A stretch of DNA of 23,619 nt from ANME-2 cluster archaeon (GTDB lineage: Archaea; Halobacteriota; Methanosarcinia; Methanosarcinales; Methanocomedenaceae), in assembly GCA_022353185.1 (NCBI GenBank), contig JAKRWB010000195.1, positions 1-23,619 of the forward strand, read 5' to 3'. Shown here piece after piece: positions 23,401 to 23,619 of the stretch. The notes beneath the pieces were generated by a model. That model saw only the letters and a list, made by a program, of their open reading frames with translations, made no database searches and had not been told where the DNA came from. Made by a program: the position numbers and the translations under genes. Within the stretch, counting starts at the first letter, position 1; the number at the start of each line of letters is the position of its first letter.

Positions 23401-23619
23401 GTATGTGTACCTCTGTCTTATTTTCCTAAGATATCTGCTCTGAATTATGACATGAGGTAATTTAACCTTTTTGTAATGGGTGGTGTCAATAAGGCTACAG
23501 GAATTTTCTGAATTGGAAGAATGGTGCAAGCACAGTTTTTGACTTGACTTTCAAAGATGTGATGGAAAACAATAACAAGCAACCTACTTGATGTATGACC
23601 TATCAAAACATAAACCCTC
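23401..23619. other. upstream region of pgk, no gene seen
   Basis: This region contains the possible in-frame leader of pgk (to 23529), which I consider untranslated, and 90 bp to the window edge with no recognisable gene or RNA. Confidence 0.5.

Overview
The window is archaeal and almost certainly euryarchaeal. It carries a PAN proteasomal ATPase, diphthine synthase, an exosome Csl4 subunit, RNA polymerase subunit L, HerA, an archaeal-type phosphoglycerate kinase, class III signal-peptide pilins and a response regulator whose output domain looks like the methanogen-specific MetOD1 type. KaiC-like ATPases and a large hybrid histidine kinase suggest Methanosarcinales or a relative (ANME-2, Methanoperedens or similar). 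That placement is inference; there is no marker such as mcr or rRNA in the window. I see no tRNA, rRNA, CRISPR array, transposase or phage gene.

Layout. (1) 1-4892, minus strand: a type IV pilus-like assembly operon in the order secretion ATPase, TadC/FlaJ-like membrane platform, adhesin-like pilin, second pilin (cut by the window edge). (2) 4948-10305, minus strand: a signalling operon with tight or 4-nt overlapping junctions: KaiC-like ATPase, 1128-residue hybrid histidine kinase, CheY-like receiver, receiver plus cysteine-containing output domain. It ends just upstream of the pilus operon. (3) 10638-12947, plus strand: an information-processing cluster of METTL5-like methyltransferase, Csl4, RpoL and DUF99. 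(4) 13098-16322: dphB, a NYN-domain protein, a Trm5-like methyltransferase interrupted by an in-frame TAG, hisI and a 46-residue zinc ribbon. (5) 16387-19209: a second KaiC-like ATPase divergent from pan, which is followed by AMMECR1. (6) 19477-23400: an ArsR-type regulator, a roadblock/LC7 protein, herA and pgk.

Two observations stand out, both about TAG codons. The Trm5-like gene is intact in one frame except for a single TAG at a position inside the methyltransferase domain, so it is a candidate for pyrrolysine or readthrough, or a fresh nonsense mutation. Separately, csl4, rpoL and the DUF99 gene lie in one continuous reading frame interrupted only by two TAG codons. Against general recoding, TAG ends 7 of the 23 genes whose stop is visible (TAA 9, TGA 7), so it is not depleted here. 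The window also holds a 7-copy 14-bp tandem repeat, a 30-bp near-perfect inverted repeat built from shorter direct repeats, and a 15-bp perfect hairpin. A recurring TATA-to-start spacing of about 28 nt points to leaderless transcripts for several genes.
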